From positions 31,778,530 to 31,842,529 of the forward strand of contig OZ026604.1 of the NCBI GenBank assembly GCA_964020085.1: DNA of 64,000 nucleotides, given 5' to 3'. The number at the start of each line of letters is the position of its first letter. Position 1 is the first letter of the stretch. This stretch comes from Micromussa lordhowensis (Eukaryota > Cnidaria > Anthozoa > Scleractinia > Lobophylliidae). Of this stretch, positions 32,101-44,489 are shown in pieces. The notes below the pieces were generated by a model. It saw nothing but the letters and a program-made list of their open reading frames with translations. It made no database searches and was not told the origin of the DNA. The translations under genes and the position numbers were made by a program.

Positions 32101-35100
32101 CAATATTCTTTGGTGCAGTGGTTAGAATAGTAAATTACTTACTTCAGTATAGAATAGGAAAAAGCACACAACTGCACCAATAGCAATGATATAGATTCCA
32201 CTGGTAGCAATGACAAGTGCTACAATCAGAAAAAATATTGAACTGTTAATACCAGAGAAATAAAAATACAGGGGAAAATAAGTGGGCAGCAGTATGGCTG
32301 AGTGGTTAGGACACTGCACTTGAAATCTGGAGGTCGCGGGTTCAAGTCCCACTCAGACCACTCAGACCACTTAGCTGGAGTTTTGTGTTAGACCCAAGTT
32401 CAACTCCTTGGTCATGCTTGTAAATAGCCAACTGGTCTGTCTCCTGCCAGTTGGGATTTTTAAGGCTATTGCACGTATGTTTATTTGAAAGATTTGTTTC
32501 TTTCAGTTTAAGTGGCATGCCTGTGAACTAGCTAGTTGTAGCTAAGCACATTGACCACTATAAACAACAACATTTGAACATGTTTTTAAATTTTGTACTG
32601 ATAAACACACTGAATGACATTTTGATGACCTTGTGTACCATTGTACATGTACCCTGTGTACCATGCGAATTTAAAGAGTTTGGTCCTTACAGTCAGTTTG
32701 AATGTCCTTTTCAACTATACAATGCTCACTTACCCCAGTACCACCTTTTATTTCCTGTTGTCTCGTACTTCTCAACCCTGAGAATCAACAAAATATACAG
32801 TTACAGGTGTTCCTGTATGCAATAAAACACAACTTCTTGACAAATTACTACAAGTGCGACAACGACCAAGTCTGCAATGTTGCATCATTACAAAGATTTA
32901 TTTTAAGTAATATGTTTAATACAGAAAATTATATTAAAATTTGACTAGTTCCCACTGGGTAGCTAATGTGCATTTGCCATTAACATTGTCACACTAATTC
33001 AACCTACTCTGAATTGCTGACAAGCACTTGTGACTTGTCCTCCCATGTAAACATGGAAGACTTGTTAAAAGGAACTAGTTATAGGGGCAAGTTGCCCTGT
33101 GTGTCCACCTTACGTTTTTTAGCATGACTGGGTGGCTGAGTAACATGTAGTGACTGGATTGCAGGTAGTGACACCCATAAGCAGTTTCACGCCTTAGATG
33201 ACTGTTGGTAATAAGTAGACCTTTAATATTATTGCAACAGTTGGTCACATGACATGCTTTTCAAGAACACACTGATTTAGTCATTTCCAATCTTCTCAAA
33301 AACCAACAATTCCAAATTCCAAATTGATCCTGGAATGCACCAGCATTTCTGAACAAGTTCTTGTGAACTCCTTAGTGTTCCCTAGGTAAACAAATAGACC
33401 ATTTCCAATGTATTAAAATTCTAACTTGACTCCAAGGCTTGGGGGAATAAAACAAAAGAAATCACATCGAAGTTGAGGGATGAATAATTAATTTATTTTG
33501 TTTATTCCCCCAAGCCTCGGAGCCATGTTAGAATTTTAATATAATTATTGGAAATGGTCTATTACATACATGTATTTACATGCATAATAATTATTTACAT
33601 TTTTCGCCACTTACCAAGATTCACTCCAGTTATAAGCAAAATCAATCAACAGAATCAGCTGTAGCAGTATGAACAGGTAGCCACCAATCATGCCAATGTA
33701 CATCCATGCTAAATGAAATTTCAAAAACAATAATTACCTCTTCCAAAAAATAATAAGTTGATTTGATTTACGATAATGTACCTCCTATTTTACATGTAGT
33801 AGGCAACCAACTCAGGAATTTGAAAAGGTGTTTGCAACTAGAGCTCAAAAACCCCCAATAAATTTATTTTATGATTGCGTCAAGCTTGAAGCTTACTAAT
33901 CAGGAACAACACCAAATGGATTTGGGACTTGGAGTGCTGGTTAATTCAGTGATATGGGAAAACCAGACAACCCAGGGAAAAACCCTCAAAGCGAGGACAA
34001 GGACATCACCTGCGTCATAACTCTGAGCCAGAATGCTTACAAGAGCATTCCCTCACCAGAACTTTAAATTACATACTGTACCTGTGCCAAAGTGTCCCTT
34101 GGGGATGTAAAAAGCAGCCACCATAAGTGCTATGAAGAAAGCAATCTTGACAAACCAAAACCTAATGACACATACAAATCATCACAGTTAGACTGAGCAA
34201 TCATTTAACAATAATTACAATATACAGTTACATGTGTATGTAGCAGGTCAAAATGAAATTCAGGTTAAAATGAATTCCTTTTTTCTTTACCCTGATTATT
34301 CATGGATCATGAATAATTAGGGTTAGAGGACAAAAGAAATTGAGAATCAAACTAGGTTAAAATCGTTTTAACCTGAATTTCATTTTGACCTGCAACATGT
34401 ACCTTTTAGCCTGAGGACAAATTTGTACAATGTTCCTGGCCAGGGTTTCAACCCACACCACTTGATCCAGGGACACTAACATTAACCATGAGGGTGCCAT
34501 GTCCCTACATTATTTCATGTACAGTTTTATTAATAGACCAATTTTGATATATTAAAACTGAGCCTAAAACAATAGACCTCAGCACAAGGCTCCAGGGAAT
34601 AACTACAGAGTTTGTGGGGTTTCTTCCCCAGAGCCTTGTGCTGAGGTCTATTGTTTTAAGTTGAATTTGAATATATCAAAATTGGGCTATCAACTTATAC
34701 ATTATATTATAAATTATTCACCCATTTTGAAACTTGGCTCTGGGATCATGGCTGCTGCTAACTTTTAACATCATAATTGCCATCAACAAGAAGAATGCTG
34801 CCATGGAAAAGCAGACTCGATACACTGCCAAGTATCCCACAAGGCTATTGCAGTTACCACCATCAGGAATATGATCACAGAAGTGAGGAATCTTCTCCAA
34901 CTTATCAGTGATACCAGGGGCAAGCATAACAGCAGACAAGACTGTTCCCAGGAAAAGGAAGATGGTGTAGACAATTCTTGATGCAGTGGAGTTCTTGCAT
35001 GATGGGCAACGGGCACAGCAACAAAAGCAAGCAGAAGATCCACAACAACAGGCAGCCTAAGAAGAGTGATTGAATGCAGCAAAATGTCTTAAAAAACAAG

Positions 35101-36810
35101 GAGAACTATGTGTCTTAAGTTACTTTCTGACCATGTTCAAACAAAAATAAGAACTGGGCGTTTGCCTGAAAAGCTTTGAACAGTACAGCGAAAAATTTGG
35201 TTATAAATTCAAACAAATGAATGGGACCAAAAGGAATTCAATCCACACACACACACACAAAAAAACACAGAGCGAAAGTACATGTATTTGGAAAATTCAC
35301 TGACAAAATGCTTTGGTTCTTTTTATCCTCAATTGCCATCACCCTGACTTGTCCCCAGTTATCTTCATACAATGTACAACACAGTGCAAGGTTGCAGAGC
35401 AAGTGGTTATTCACTTTCACTGTATGAAGATCACATCGGACGAGTCAGGGCCTCTCACGATTATCTTTCCTATCTATCAAAACTATCTTTTCCTTTTCAA
35501 AGAAACCTTTTCACTATCTGAAAAAGTTTCTTTAAAAAGGAAAAGAGTGGAGAGAGATTCAAGACAATTAATATCAATCCAGTATGACCGTTTGAACCGT
35601 AATAAAAATGCTTGTTCAAACAGTTTGTTATTCTCTAAACGTAACAAGGCCTCCACTCTGTCACTAGCAGGATTTGTTTCTTGATAGGCCTGAGTTCAAA
35701 TCCTCGGTCACGCTTTGTAAATAGCCAACTGGTCTGCCTCATGCCAGTTGGGATTTTTAACTAATATTTACGTTCATTTCAAATATTTGTTTGTCCTTTG
35801 TTTCAGTGGCATGCCTGCAAACTAGCTAATGCTTAGTGCTAAGCTAAGTGCATGTCCTCTATAAATCAGATTTACATTTGCATGTACAGTTAGCCAATTG
35901 AACCAAGCGATTTCGGAATGATGAGTTCCGAAAGATAGCTCACATGCCTTGACGAATTGCCAACAAATGAAAGTCCATTTCTTACATAACATAACATGTT
36001 TATTCAAGACGGAGGAACAAAAAAATACAAAACATCTTGAAAAGGAAAACTGGAGGTTGACCCTATAATGTTTCCCCAAAATAAAAGATAAAAACAGGTA
36101 TAAACTATGTACAATAGAAATCCTTTAAGAACTATAGCTATTTACGAGCAGAAAATTAGATAACTGATGATCAATAAGAACAATGAGATAAACAAAACAA
36201 TCTGTTAAGGGATATTCAGAAAGCGCTTCAGGTCACTCTTAAAACGACTCAAGCTCCCAGCCTCAACAACAGAACCTGGTAGACTATTCCCGTGCCGTAC
36301 GTATACGGATAGAAAAAGAATATTTATATATAAGAATGGATTACACCTTGCTGGTTTCAGATAAAGCTTGTACGGATGGTTAGCGCGGGTTGAATAACAC
36401 TTAGTGATTTCGAAAAGACGATCAAAGTTTAGTTTGTTCATGTCAAATACGATCTTGTAGCATTCAGCTAAAGAAAGAAACAGTCTGCGTGTTTCGAGTG
36501 TAGGCCACTTCAGCTTCCTTAAACCCAAACCAGCTTTCTTCAGCTCGTTAAAGTTAACGTTCACTTAAAATTCAATTCTACAGAACTATGACAGCGATCT
36601 TCGATTGATTCTATAATTAAGCACATGATGCAAGATCAAAAGAAGGTGAATCTTCATCGTATTTCCGCGTATATCTCAGCTGTTGAACGTGAGCGAACGC
36701 TATAAAGATATCAAAGATGGCGGACCTACCACTGGAGCTAGGGAACTGGCACAAGAAGCACACGAAGAAAAGGCTGCACAACTTCCCAGAGCACCTAAAG
36801 CAGCTCCCAT
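26820..36810 (-). CDS. SERINC: SERINC family multipass membrane protein, complete, 12 exons
   Basis: Serine incorporator family; a multipass protein linked to serine/lipid handling and reported as lipid scramblases. Exons (minus): 36730-36810, 34722-35056, 34082-34161, 33615-33708, 32734-32777, 32143-32219, 31629-31725, 31025-31111, 30407-30528, 28478-28505, 27366-27525, 26820-26964. All are GT-AG with matching phases; 1350 nt, 449 aa (human SERINC1 about 453). Key stretches: Cys-rich N-terminus ending [100 protein letters not shown], and the terminal [16 protein letters not shown]. Exon 10 is only 28 nt. The first exon ([11 protein letters not shown]) is the least certain, but it has a good donor and the right phase. 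Introns carry SINEs, an inverted pair of tRNA-like repeats, several palindromic MITEs and a LINE 3' fragment (intron 1). Confidence 0.93.
27222..27353 (-). mobile_element. SINE-A fragment beside the SERINC exon 11 donor
   Basis: The tRNA-like head and proximal body end 12 bp from the GT of the exon 11 donor (27365-27364), in the same orientation as SERINC. The 3' part of the SINE is missing. Confidence 0.6.
27640..27926. mobile_element. Second, left-truncated copy of the TTAA element
   Basis: Near-identical to 2790-3078, including the ATG exon [10 protein letters not shown] at 27748-27777 with GAG|GTATCG donor and the right TIR plus TTAA at 27922-27925. The left terminus is replaced by other sequence. 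It lies in SERINC intron 10. Confidence 0.6.
28753..28824 (-). tRNA. tRNA-like gene, Thr(GGT)-type anticodon, in a repeat
   Basis: 72 nt with 7-bp acceptor (GGCTTCA/TGAAGCC), intact A-box TAGCTCAGTTGG and B-box GGTTCGAATCC. The anticodon loop reads CCGGTAT with GGT at positions 34-36. Position 33 is C, not U, and the last anticodon-stem pair mismatches, so I regard it as a tRNA-derived repeat unit rather than a working tRNA. Confidence 0.5.
29105..29176 (+). tRNA. Inverted twin of the Thr(GGT)-like tRNA
   Basis: Identical 72-nt sequence on the opposite strand about 280 bp away, within the same inverted repeat. Same anticodon-stem defects. Confidence 0.5.
30250..30350. mobile_element. Palindromic MITE near SERINC exon 9
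   Basis: CATTGGTCTTGAGTACGGCC-type arm at 30284-30304 mirrors GGCCGTACTCAAGACCATGG at 30312-30332. Outer TCCATATGGGAAAAC mirrors TTTTTTTCCATACG. Confidence 0.6.
32281..32570 (+). mobile_element. SINE-B, full-length-like copy
   Basis: tRNA-like head GTATGGCTGAGTGGTTAGG (A-box) and GCGGGTTCAAGTCCC (B-box) at about 32288-32350. The body follows with CCAACTGGTCTGTCTCCTGCC, CAGTTGGGATTTTTAAGG and GTGGCATGCCTGTGAACTAG, ending with a CACTATAAAC stretch. Family-mates at 22981-23150 and 35690-35875. Confidence 0.7.
33396..33562. mobile_element. Palindromic MITE in SERINC intron 4
   Basis: AATAGACCATTTCCAATGTA with TTAAAATTCTAAC and CCAAGGCTTGGGGGAATAAA mirrors TTTATTCCCCCAAGCCTCGG, GTTAGAATTTTAAT and GGAAATGGTCTATT. 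Confidence 0.75.
34231..34402. mobile_element. MITE (TGTTGTAGGTCAAAAT family) in SERINC intron 2
   Basis: GTAGCAGGTCAAAATGAAAT mirrors ATTTCATTTTGACCTGCAAC. The interior matches 4575-4739 in reverse orientation. Confidence 0.7.
34424..34500 (-). mobile_element. SINE-A head fragment, diverged
   Basis: AATGTTCCTGGCCAGGGTT and CTAACATTAACCATGAGG match the B-box and A-box side of SINE-A with many changes. Lies in SERINC intron 2. Confidence 0.45.
34535..34690. mobile_element. Nested palindromic MITEs in SERINC intron 2
   Basis: Outer TAGACCAATTTTGATATATT mirrors GAATATATCAAAATTGGGCT. Inner AATAGACCTCAGCACAAGGC mirrors GCCTTGTGCTGAGGTCTATT around CCAGGGAATAACTACAGAG, and that inner element recurs at 51418-51502. 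Confidence 0.7.
35690..35875 (+). mobile_element. SINE-B fragment
   Basis: Partial head (GAGTTCAAATCCTCGGTC) followed by GCCAACTGGTCTGCCTCATG and GTGGCATGCCTGCAAACTAG. Lies in SERINC intron 1. Confidence 0.55.
36190..36564 (-). pseudogene. LINE C-terminal fragment in SERINC intron 1
   Basis: A 119-codon minus-strand reading frame contains [27 protein letters not shown] and [17 protein letters not shown], typical of the extreme C-terminus of non-LTR RT proteins. It is 5'-truncated and, like SERINC, on the minus strand. Confidence 0.6.
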
Positions 36811-37508
36811 CCTGTGTTGTTTTCACAAACTTTCTCTTCAAAAGAAGTACCTGAGTAAAACTCTTGTGAGTAGCAAACGTGAACGGAATGAAGGTTTTGC
36901 GTTGATGTATTCAGTATAGCAATGACGTCATGGAGAGAAGCAATGGTGAGAGAGCCTGGGAACTATGAGGGTCATCTCCGCCAATTATCCAGAAGAACAC
37001 GCATTTCTCATATTGCTAAATTGTATTTAAAACTAAGCCTATTAAAAAACCTACTTTAAAACGTCCAGTGTTTATCTTGGGTAGGGAGCTCTGGCTTGGG
37101 GCAACATCGCTCGGAGAAGCTTCAACCCAAAAAAATATGCGATTTTTTAAGACCTAAAAAAAATACGTGACAGATCTCTTGACCAAAAAAACGAGGTTGA
37201 CCGCGGGTGTAAATTTTCCACCCCACAAAACATTCGTCGGACCATACCCCCTGGGTATAGAGGTTCGTTAAATCGGGGTTCCACTGTAATACACTTAACC
37301 TCCCCTAGAAATTATTGTTCAGTTACATGTAGTGTTAATTGATTAAACAAGATAAGTTCTAGTCGCATCGTATAAGTACGATTGAATGACTGCAGCTGTT
37401 TTTGTGGAAATTGGAAACTTCCAGACTAGACTCCAGACTCTTCAGAAGAAGCACTTGTTTATGAGCCCACAGTTTCTTTCCGCTGGACTTCGTTGGCAGG
37501 TGTTGAAC
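36811..37508. promoter_or_regulatory. Divergent promoter region between SERINC and the Kelch gene
   Basis: Start codons of SERINC (minus) and the BTB-Kelch gene (plus) are about 700 bp apart, head to head. A YY1-like AAGATGGCGG lies at 36714-36723, just inside the SERINC first intron. The stretch near 37255-37291 resembles a pogo/Tigger-type transposon end (GGTTCCACTGTA), so part of this spacer may be mobile in origin. Exact starts are not visible. Confidence 0.4.
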
Positions 37509-40500
37509 ATGAAAGACATGGAGGACTACGTGGAAGAGGATGCAGGCGAAACTCAAACATTTCTTCATCAACATCACGCTGGCTGCGTCTTATCTCGGCT
37601 CAATGATCTTCGGGAGCGAGAAGAGCTTTGTGATATCACAATTATCGTTGAAGGGAGAGCTATCAAGGCACACCGGGCCGTGCTAGCTGCCTCTAGTCAA
37701 TATTTTAACGCCATGTTTACCGCGAAGATGAGTGAACGAAATCAAGCAACTGTAAGTTTGATATTTTGTATAAATAATTATTTTCTTTGTCCATACATTT
37801 TTACATTTTAATCGAGAGTATGATTTTAGGAGAGTGAAGAATCCTTATTAAGCAGATAAGCTAAATCACGGATCTGCAAGGAAACAATTTAGTCGAGGCG
37901 CAGTACTAGCTCTATTTGCAATCTCGCAGTAAAAAGCTCAACGTAGACTAGACTGACTCGAGACAACCAAATAAACCAGTAATTCAGACTGTATGCACGT
38001 TGTTCACATGAAACACACTGTAATTCAAGGCTAATTATTGCAAACTTGTAACAATCTACATCTGCAGTTCAGATACGAGAGTATAAAGTGATACAAGTTA
38101 CTGTTCGTGTAATTGTCAATTAGGACATTGCAAATTTTATGTGATAAGAAAGGTTTCTCGAGCCGACTTTTCAAACTCAGAGTTTCCCTCTACAACTAGA
38201 GAGCTGGAATCTGTTATTTTCTGGATCTAGGCTAGCATAAGGAAAGCGAGTATTTCATATTTTATAAATCTTCTTAGGTGGTAGTTTTGTTATTGGTTAA
38301 GTTGGCATGGACCCTCGATATCACTTAGCAACTAAGAAAATTATGAAGAATTTTTTAATATCATTTTCCCTTTTATTAAGAGAGAATTACAAACCTGAAA
38401 ATAATATTGCAGTTGTCCTAAATTTAAATTTCTCTGATAAAATAAAGAGCATTTAATTTTTGTTCCTGTGTTGAACCACCTGTGTTATAACATATTTTCA
38501 TCATTTTGCATATTTATAGCACAGCTGATAGGAGCTGATTTAATGGTCAGTACACTTGTTGCACGAGGAGTTCGCATGCCTGCATATATTTGGCAAGGAA
38601 ACTGTTCGACGTTCTGCAGATAACACAACCATTGTTTTTTTGTTAAATAATCTGTCCAACAGTCTTTTCCATAGCTGTTGTCGATGCATACTTCCTCATC
38701 ACTGTGCCAACGCAGAAAGTTACAATTATTCTAAGCATTGCCATTATCATATGTCTTGGTTTATAATCACTGAATATTGAAATACTGTCAGTCATGCTTG
38801 TCAGATTTGTGAAATATTTAACTTCCATTGCACAACAAAAACAGGTAAGCCGAAATGTGATTAGTGTCAAAATAGGTCAGGTCACAAATTTGCATATACA
38901 TGTACATATTAAAGACATTGGTGTAAATGAAAGTTATCATACTACATGGATCTGTATTCGCAGTCGTCTGGTCGTCCATGACGACAAAAAAAATCATAGG
39001 GATGACCAAAACAGTACAAAAACGCATCCGCTGGATGAGTTAAGTTTGACTCTAACAAAAACAAAACGCTTGAACTTTTAATTTTTTTATGAGTTCCCTG
39101 CGTTCTGACCACTTGTCAACCATTTGGAACTTTTAGAAAACAGAGAGAGATTTGCATTTCTTTTGTGATAAAATCATCATTTTGATCTGCCACCTTGGAT
39201 GACATGATATTCTCCATGAATAAAATCATTGCAGGGCTAAACTTTCATTTTGTCAACTGCTGATGCTCTGTACTGCATCTACATCTGTGAAAATGGCACA
39301 ATTGCATCATCTGTTTTGGCCTGGATATGGTGTTAGGTAATAATGTTAACACTTAGGAAAACAAGCCAAATACGGGTAGGAAGAGTAAAAGTATTCCTTT
39401 GAACCTTCATGGCAGTTGAAGAGGCCTTGGTTTTCATTTGTACCTGGATTTTCTGTGTCTGCCAATAGCTGCAACTATGGACATGATGTACTGCAGTGTT
39501 GAACTGAGAGACTGGTCACATGAAAATAATAAAAAAGTAAACTTTCCATTTACATTTAGAGAATTTTGAGATCACACTGACCAGTCTCCTTGATACGCAT
39601 GCACCGATCAAGAAGCGTACTATTACTCTTAGACCTTATGCTCCCAGGTATAATGACTCTATTGATGTCGAGAAGAAAAAATGCCGGAAGTTAGAGTGAC
39701 GATGGCGTAAGTCGAGCCTTAGTGCTAATAGACAGCTGTATATCACTCAATGTGGTATAGTCAATGATATGATAAGAGATGCAAAATCTATTTACTACTC
39801 CTATATCATCGCTGCAAACAAAGGAAATCAGAAAGTTCTTTTCCAAACCATTGATCAGTTACTTCACAGGAAACAAGAACCCCGCTTCCCTACATCAACA
39901 GCGAGTGAACAACTTGCTAATGAATTTGCAGCCTTTTTTCATGAAAAGATATCTAAGATGCAGAGTAGTTTCTCTCAAGATTCAGAATCTATATAATTAA
40001 CTTACTACCTGACTTCTCCTGCTGCAAATCGGAACTTTCAGATTTTTGTACTGTAAATACTAATGACATCAAACAATATTTAGTCTCATCTGGCGTTAAG
40101 ACCTGTGCTCTAGACCCCTTACCTTCTATCTTACTCAGAGAATGCCTAGACACATTGTTGCCTGTCATCACAAGAACTGTCAACTTGTCACTAACAACGG
40201 GATACGTTCCGTGCCACTTTAAAGAAGCAATGGTGAGACCCAAGCTCAAAAAGGACTCACTGGACCATCAACTGTTTTCTCATTTTCGACCTATTTCTAA
40301 TTTGAAACCGTTGTCTAAGGTCACCGAGAAAGCTGTAACCTGCCAACTTACTGACTACCTCAATGCCAATGGACTTCAAGAAATGTTTCAATCTGCCTAT
40401 AAAGTAGCTCACAGTACAGAAATCGCTCTCTTAGAAGTGCAGTCAGATATTTTAAATGCAATTGATAAACAGGAAAGTGTTCTTCTTCTATTACTTGACT

Positions 40501-43500
40501 TATCGGCCGCTTTCGACATGGTTGACCATGTCATCTTATTAAGTCGACTAAACACTCGATATGGCATCAAGGGAAATGCTCTCCATTGGTTTGCGTCCTA
40601 TTTAAAGGAACACAGACAGTTTATCCAAGTGGAAAATATCAGATCGTCCTCCGTTGAGTTGCAATGGGGAGTACCGCAGGGATCAATACTGGGTCCAATC
40701 CTTTACACCTTATATACGGCTCCTCTCGGTGACATAATTCGAAAACATGGTCTCCAGTTCCATCTGTATGCTGATGATTGCCAAATTTATGTGTCATTTA
40801 AGCCAGGTCCTGATGGAGAATCTGCTGCTATGTTGAAAATGGAGGCCTGTGCTAAAGAGATCTATGGGTGGATGGCATGTAATAGGCTTAAACTCAATCG
40901 CGAGTTTTTAGTGATACATGCCAAACATCGCCCGCGCCCTTCTATGTGCGACATAAAAATAGCGGGTGTCAGGGTAGTTCCTACTGAGTCAGCTAGAAAC
41001 ATAGGAGTAATGTTTAACGATGTTATGAACCATGAGCATCAAGTTCAAAATATTTGTAAAGTAGCCTTCTTTCACATACGTAATTTATCTCAAATCAGGA
41101 AATGTCTTACTCAGAAAGATACTGAAACGTTAGTTCATGCTTTTGTAACATCCAAGCTGGACAATTGTAATTCATTGTTGGCGGAGCTGTCACAATACTT
41201 ATTAGATAAGGTCCAAAGGGTACAATGCTGCTGCGCGTCTCGTCTCCCGTACTCGCAAATATGACCGTATTACGCCAGTCCTTAGAGAGCTTCACTGGTT
41301 ACCTGTAAAGCAACATATAATTTTTAAAATATTACTATTTACTTATAAGGCCCTGAAAGCTCTGGCACCTCAATATATATCTGATTTTCTAGTACAATAT
41401 AAACCACCTAGAGCTTTGGGTTCTTCAGATAAGAAACTGTTACAAGTTCCTCATTTCAAGCTCAAGAGTTACGGAGGCAGATCGTTTAGTTATATAGCGC
41501 CATATCTGTGGAACCAGCTTCCAGACGCCATACAGCAAGCACCATCGCTTGCAACATTTAAGTCCAACCTCAAGACGTATTTGTTTGATCAAGCTTTTTA
41601 TTAGTCATAGGGTTTTTTGCTTAATATCTTAGTTTTAGCTAATTGTTTTAGTCATTTTATCTTATTTTTATTTTTTTTCTATTCACATAGCTGTACAGTG
41701 CTCTGAACTCTAGTATGGGCGCTATAAAAGTCTTATATATTATTATTATTATTATAACATGCTATTCTCACCTATTGAACAAGCAAGTAAAATTTCGTGA
41801 GGGCAAGTATGTCGTCTGGCATACTTGCCCGGCTGACGACTTGGAGAAAAAACCAATATGGATCTCTGTACTGTTTAGTAGCCACTCAGCCGTGGTTTAT
41901 TGGAAATCGGCAAATCTGATTGATTGGTCCTCTCATTGTTTCCTATTCACTGAAAGACAACAATCATGTGCACTGCTTTTGAAATTGAAAATTATATCTA
42001 ATTTTAGGCTTAAAAATACACACAAATTATAGGATTTGCTGTAATCCTTTAGATTATTTGTCTACTACTGGACCTTGTTTTCTATGTGCGATGAGTCAAC
42101 ATGGGTACTCTTCATTGACTATTCACTCATAGAAACTACAGCCTGTAGTCATATACCACGATGGCTGAACCAATGAAAACTCTTGAACTACATTACCGGT
42201 ATCCAAGAGATTATACCATATTCTACAAATATGGTTTGCGTACATGTAAGTTTTTAGGGGCGTTTTTGTAAAAAGCAATTATTCCACTTGTGCTTGTTGG
42301 ATATGAGATGAGTAACTTTTCACTAATAAAATTTATTGTTAATATTTCCTTTTTCATCTTTTATTTCAGGTGGAGATTAAAGGAATCGATTTTGTTTCTG
42401 CAGAAACTCTCATCAACTTTGCCTATACTTCACAACTCAGTATCACCGACTCTAGTGTACAAAACATTTTCCTGGCTGCTGATCTGCTTCAGTTCAAATG
42501 GGTAAAAGACTCGTGTATTCAGTTCATCATGCAGCAAATAGACATTACAAATTGCATTGGTGTCCGTGCACTTGCAGAGAGACACTCATGCAAAGCCATG
42601 TACGAGGCTGCGACACGCTTTGTTACAGAGAACTTCCTCAAAGTCTCTCTAACTGAAGACTTTAAGATTCTCAGTGCTGGTGAAGTGCTGGAGTTAGTGA
42701 GCCGAAACGACGTAAATGTGACGGATGAAATTGAGATATTCGAGGCATGCATTGGGTGGATTGAATATGACACTGAGAGCAGAAAGCAGCATCTCTCAGA
42801 GTTTTTAAAGGCAATGAGGTTGCCTTTTATTCCAGTGAGAAATCTTCAAAAGTATGTCGCTGAGCATCATTTGGTGAAACATGACATTTACAGCCAGGAC
42901 ATAGTGGAAGAAGCCACAACATTTCATTTTGAGCATGCTGGAATGCAAATGAGACAGTCCTACGCTGAAACTGTTTATATACTTGGAGGAGAAACCTCGT
43001 TTATGAAAGAGGTCAAAACTGTTGAAAGGTTTAATCCTGAAAACACACAGTGGGAAGGCGTGAAGTCTATGACGGAAGCTCGAGCGTCGTTTACTGTAGC
43101 CACGCTCGAAGGCAAACTGTATGTTATAGGAGGGTATCGCAGAGGAAGAAAGCTCAACTCGATGGAGTGTTACGACCCAACTCAGAATGGCTGGGTCAGC
43201 TTACAGCCGATGAGCAAGTGCCAAGGTGACATGCGCGCTGCAGTTCTTGGTGGCTTTATTTACGTGGCTGGAGGATCTAGTGAAGGACTGCTGACCTGCA
43301 GGTAACAGGGCTTATTGTGATGTCATCAATACCAACTGCTATGAACTGGAGCTTAGTACAAGTTAGCAGCCACAAAGCAAAATATTACTTATGAGCGTTT
43401 ATCATAAATGTTCCTCGTTACATTATGCAAAACTGTTTCATGTAATGATTGAATGATGATGACAGCTAATTTCTTTCTTCAAATAGGAAATTTTTATAGT

Positions 43501-44123
43501 GATCAATCTTGTTCCCTTTTTGTCTCAGTTATGTGGAGCGGTATTCACCTATCACAGAACGATGGCAAGTAGTGTCCAGCATGCATCGTCAAAGACGCCG
43601 ATTTGCTCTAGCTGTGCTCAACAGCCATATCTATGCAGTGGGGGGTTTTGATGACAGCAGAGGTGATCTAAAGCATGTGGAATATTACGATGCTAGCACT
43701 AACACATGGACTGAAGTCAAACCCATGCAATGCTGCAGGTATGACTTTGGTGTGGTAGCATTGTCAGGCTACCTTTACGCAGTTGGTGGTGCAAATGGCA
43801 GACGAGGCTCCTTGAACACTGTTGAACGCTTTGATCCAAACACCAATGAGTGGTCAATGGTTGCTCCCTTGAAGCATTGCCGGGGTGGCGTGTCTGTGGC
43901 CGTGCATTGCGGCAAGATTTTTGCTATGAATGGAATGAACGAATACATGTCAATAGTTGATTCCACAGAATGCTACAATGAAGTTCAAGACAAATGGAAC
44001 AGTCCAACTGCTTGTACGCACACGGCACGCTTTAGTGCAGCTGCCATTGTTTACCCCCCTGTCATTCCGTTGCATGTTAAGAACCTACATCATAATGGCT
44101 CAGTGTGTCATGAGCAACGGTGA
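37509..44123 (+). CDS. BTB-BACK-Kelch (KLHL family) protein, complete, three exons
   Basis: KLHL proteins are usually substrate adaptors of CUL3 ubiquitin ligases. Exons: 37509-37751, 42370-43301, 43529-44123; phases match, 589 aa. BTB at about residues 25-130 (LCDITIIVEGRAIKAHRAVLAA; VEIKGIDFVSAETLINFAY), BACK about 135-235 (CIGVRALAERHSC; LPFIPVRNLQKYV), then six Kelch blades from about residue 290, each with a glycine pair or variant: YILGGE, YVIGGY, YVAGGS, YAVGGF, YAVGGA, FAMNGM. I chose the ATG at 37509 because the sequence becomes KLHL-like there; in-frame ATGs at 37386 and 37461 would add up to 41 residues. I cannot assign a KLHL number. Intron 1 (4.6 kb) holds a degraded LINE at about 39540-41757. 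Confidence 0.92.
39540..41757 (+). pseudogene. Degraded LINE (CR1/L2/jockey-like RT) in Kelch intron 1
   Basis: RT blocks in order: LLLLDLSAAFDMVDH, GVPQGSILGPILYTLYT, YADD at 40767-40778, then the C-terminal LWNQLPDAIQQAPSLATFKS ending at 41604. At least two frame breaks (about 39995 and about 41215) and early stops make it inactive. The 3' end is GGGCGCTATAAAAGTCTTAT followed by TTA repeats. It is in the same orientation as the host gene. Confidence 0.85.
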
Positions 44124-44481
44124 GCTTATGGATACTAAGAACCACGCCTGGACTCATTAATTATTGATCTGCAAGATGTGTGATTTACGTAAGCCCTTAT
44201 TACGTTTCCCGGGGGATCCCTTGTGAAAAGGTCCGGGGTGCTTGTCATCTCGCTTAGGGCTGATTCATGGATTCTGGTCTCACTTAGGGTGTTGACGATG
44301 AAATGCCACTTGTTTAGCTTCAAATTATCTTTTAGGGTGCCTAAAGGCAATGCGCTTATTTCTGTTTTTTGGCTCGATTTCTGCTGTTCTCTCAAGACCA
44401 GTCTACTAGCTTGGGCTCCTTTCCTGAACAGCGGCTGGTAATTGAGCCTATTCTATTTTAGGTGGTATCTTTAAGGGCTTC

Positions 44482-44487
44482 AATAAA
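44482..44487 (+). terminator. Candidate poly(A) signal of the Kelch gene
   Basis: AATAAA about 360 bp after the Kelch stop codon, in TTCAATAAAGCTC context. Plausible 3'UTR length. Confidence 0.45.
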
Positions 44488-44489
44488 GC

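Noticed and set aside
34783..35099. Other minus-strand frames over SERINC exon 2
   Set aside because: Wrong-frame shadows; the SERINC frame matches family motifs and splice phases.
36683..36919. Plus-strand frame and a short [10 protein letters not shown] frame antisense to SERINC exon 1
   Set aside because: The minus-strand SERINC first exon explains this sequence, with correct start, donor and phase; the antisense frames have no family features.
37386..37508. Upstream in-frame ATGs of the Kelch gene
   Set aside because: The 41 extra residues do not resemble KLHL N-termini; kept only as alternative starts.
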